Shown here piece by piece: positions 63,430-64,000 of a DNA stretch of 64,000 nt. The translations under genes and the position numbers were made by a program. The notes under the pieces are model-generated. The model had not been told where the DNA came from. It saw nothing but the letters and a program-made list of their open reading frames with translations, and searched no databases. Source of the stretch: Neoscytalidium dimidiatum (taxonomy: Eukaryota; Ascomycota; Dothideomycetes; Botryosphaeriales; Botryosphaeriaceae); contig CM074703.1 in assembly GCA_037367355.1 (NCBI GenBank), forward strand, positions 1,736,001 through 1,800,000. The letters are read 5' to 3'. Every line of letters begins with the position of its first letter. Position 1 is the stretch's first letter.

Positions 63430-64000
63430 TCAGCTCGAGGCCTGTGGAGAAGTGGACTCCAAAAAATTAGGAACGTCCGTGGGGAAGTCTTGTGACGGGT
63501 GGCATTGGCGTTTGCAGGATTCATGTACCTGTCTCTTTAGGATATGAGCGGGAGCGTTGGTAGTATACCCTGGGCGTTGTTCATCCTGTTTAGTTGTGAT
63601 TTTCTCCCCCCTGGACGAGTTCATGCCGGGATCAGGAACGGTTGAATTCGAGATAGAGGCCTCATTGCCGCATGCTTCGGCGAATGGGCTTTCCCAGCGT
63701 TTCTTTGACCCTTTGACCGCATGTGCGAGCCAATTCTTCAGACCCCGATCGCTCTTCGTCTCCTTGGTATATGAGAACGAGCACATGTCTTCACCCAAGG
63801 AGCCTCGGTCTTATGCCATTTCTTTTGCTCGGTAACGATGAGGGCTGTTCTTCTCTACCATGCAAAGAAGATAACCATTTCCCGCTAATGTCTATGCGAA
63901 TGCGACCCAGAACAAGTTCCACTTCCGCACCTAACACCCCACGCGCTTTAGCAGCTATGATGTAGAGGTAGTGGTCGATCTCATCGTCCGGACCTTCTTG
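63430..64000 (-). CDS. Partial gene entering from the right edge, unrecognised
   Basis: On the minus strand the edge-proximal part reads GPDDEIDHYLYIIAAKARG and continues GAEVELVLGRIRIDISGKW, strongly protein-like. A second frame closer to the stop (LGEDMCSFSYTKETKSDRG, then KNWLAHAVKGSKKRW) ends at 63430-63432. The two frames differ, so an intron is needed between about 63810 and 63890; I could not fix it. The 5' end lies beyond the window. I recognise no domain. It is convergent with the dsRBD gene, whose stop is 76 nt away. Confidence 0.4.

Overview
This window is nuclear DNA of a filamentous ascomycete. I infer this from GC-rich genes split by many 50-90 nt introns (GTRNGT donors, CTRAY-like branch sites), from long GC-rich intergenic DNA full of microsatellites, and from the gene set: a Het-C incompatibility protein, a TEA/AbaA developmental regulator, a Clr5-domain protein and the fungal L-rhamnose pathway. 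A Dothideomycete is my best guess, but the sequence alone does not prove the class. All exon joins were made by hand from splice signals, reading frame and family knowledge.

Layout. 0.4-8 kb: a PIAS/Siz-like SP-RING SUMO ligase (minus) divergent from a Boi-type SH3-SAM-PH polarity protein (plus). 8-12 kb: gene-poor DNA. 12-14.3 kb: a convergent L-rhamnose dehydrogenase and L-rhamnonolactonase pair, followed at 16.4-18.1 kb by a broken DapA-family aldolase. 18-30 kb: mostly gene-free GC-rich DNA around one GT2 polysaccharide synthase (23.5-25.2 kb). 30-33.5 kb: ATP synthase subunit g and the ROK1 rRNA helicase. 33.5-45.9 kb: a less GC-rich accessory stretch with tRNA-Ile, a Ser/Thr-rich secreted protein, several unrecognised ORFs, two decayed LTR-like direct repeats and an aminoglycoside-phosphotransferase-like gene. 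45.9-63.4 kb: a dense block with Het-C, a Clr5 protein, dynein light chain LC8, the ribosome-biogenesis factor MRD1, an AbaA-type TEA factor, tRNA-Phe and a protein with three dsRNA-binding-like motifs. A partial gene enters from the right edge.

The standout observation is the tRNA-Phe(GAA) gene at 61178-61338 (minus). Its mature sequence forms a perfect cloverleaf only after two segments are removed. One is an ordinary 34-nt tRNA intron after position 37. The other is a 54-nt segment between positions 30 and 31 that looks exactly like one of this genome's short spliceosomal introns (AG|GTTAGT ... ACTAAC ... CAG|A). A tRNA gene apparently needing both the spliceosome and the tRNA-splicing endonuclease is not an arrangement I know to be described.

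Genes that plausibly work together: LRA1 and LRA2 catalyse consecutive steps of L-rhamnose oxidation; ROK1 and MRD1 both act in 18S pre-rRNA processing; the Boi protein and LC8 belong to polarity and dynein transport. Otherwise neighbours look functionally unrelated, as is usual in fungal chromosomes.
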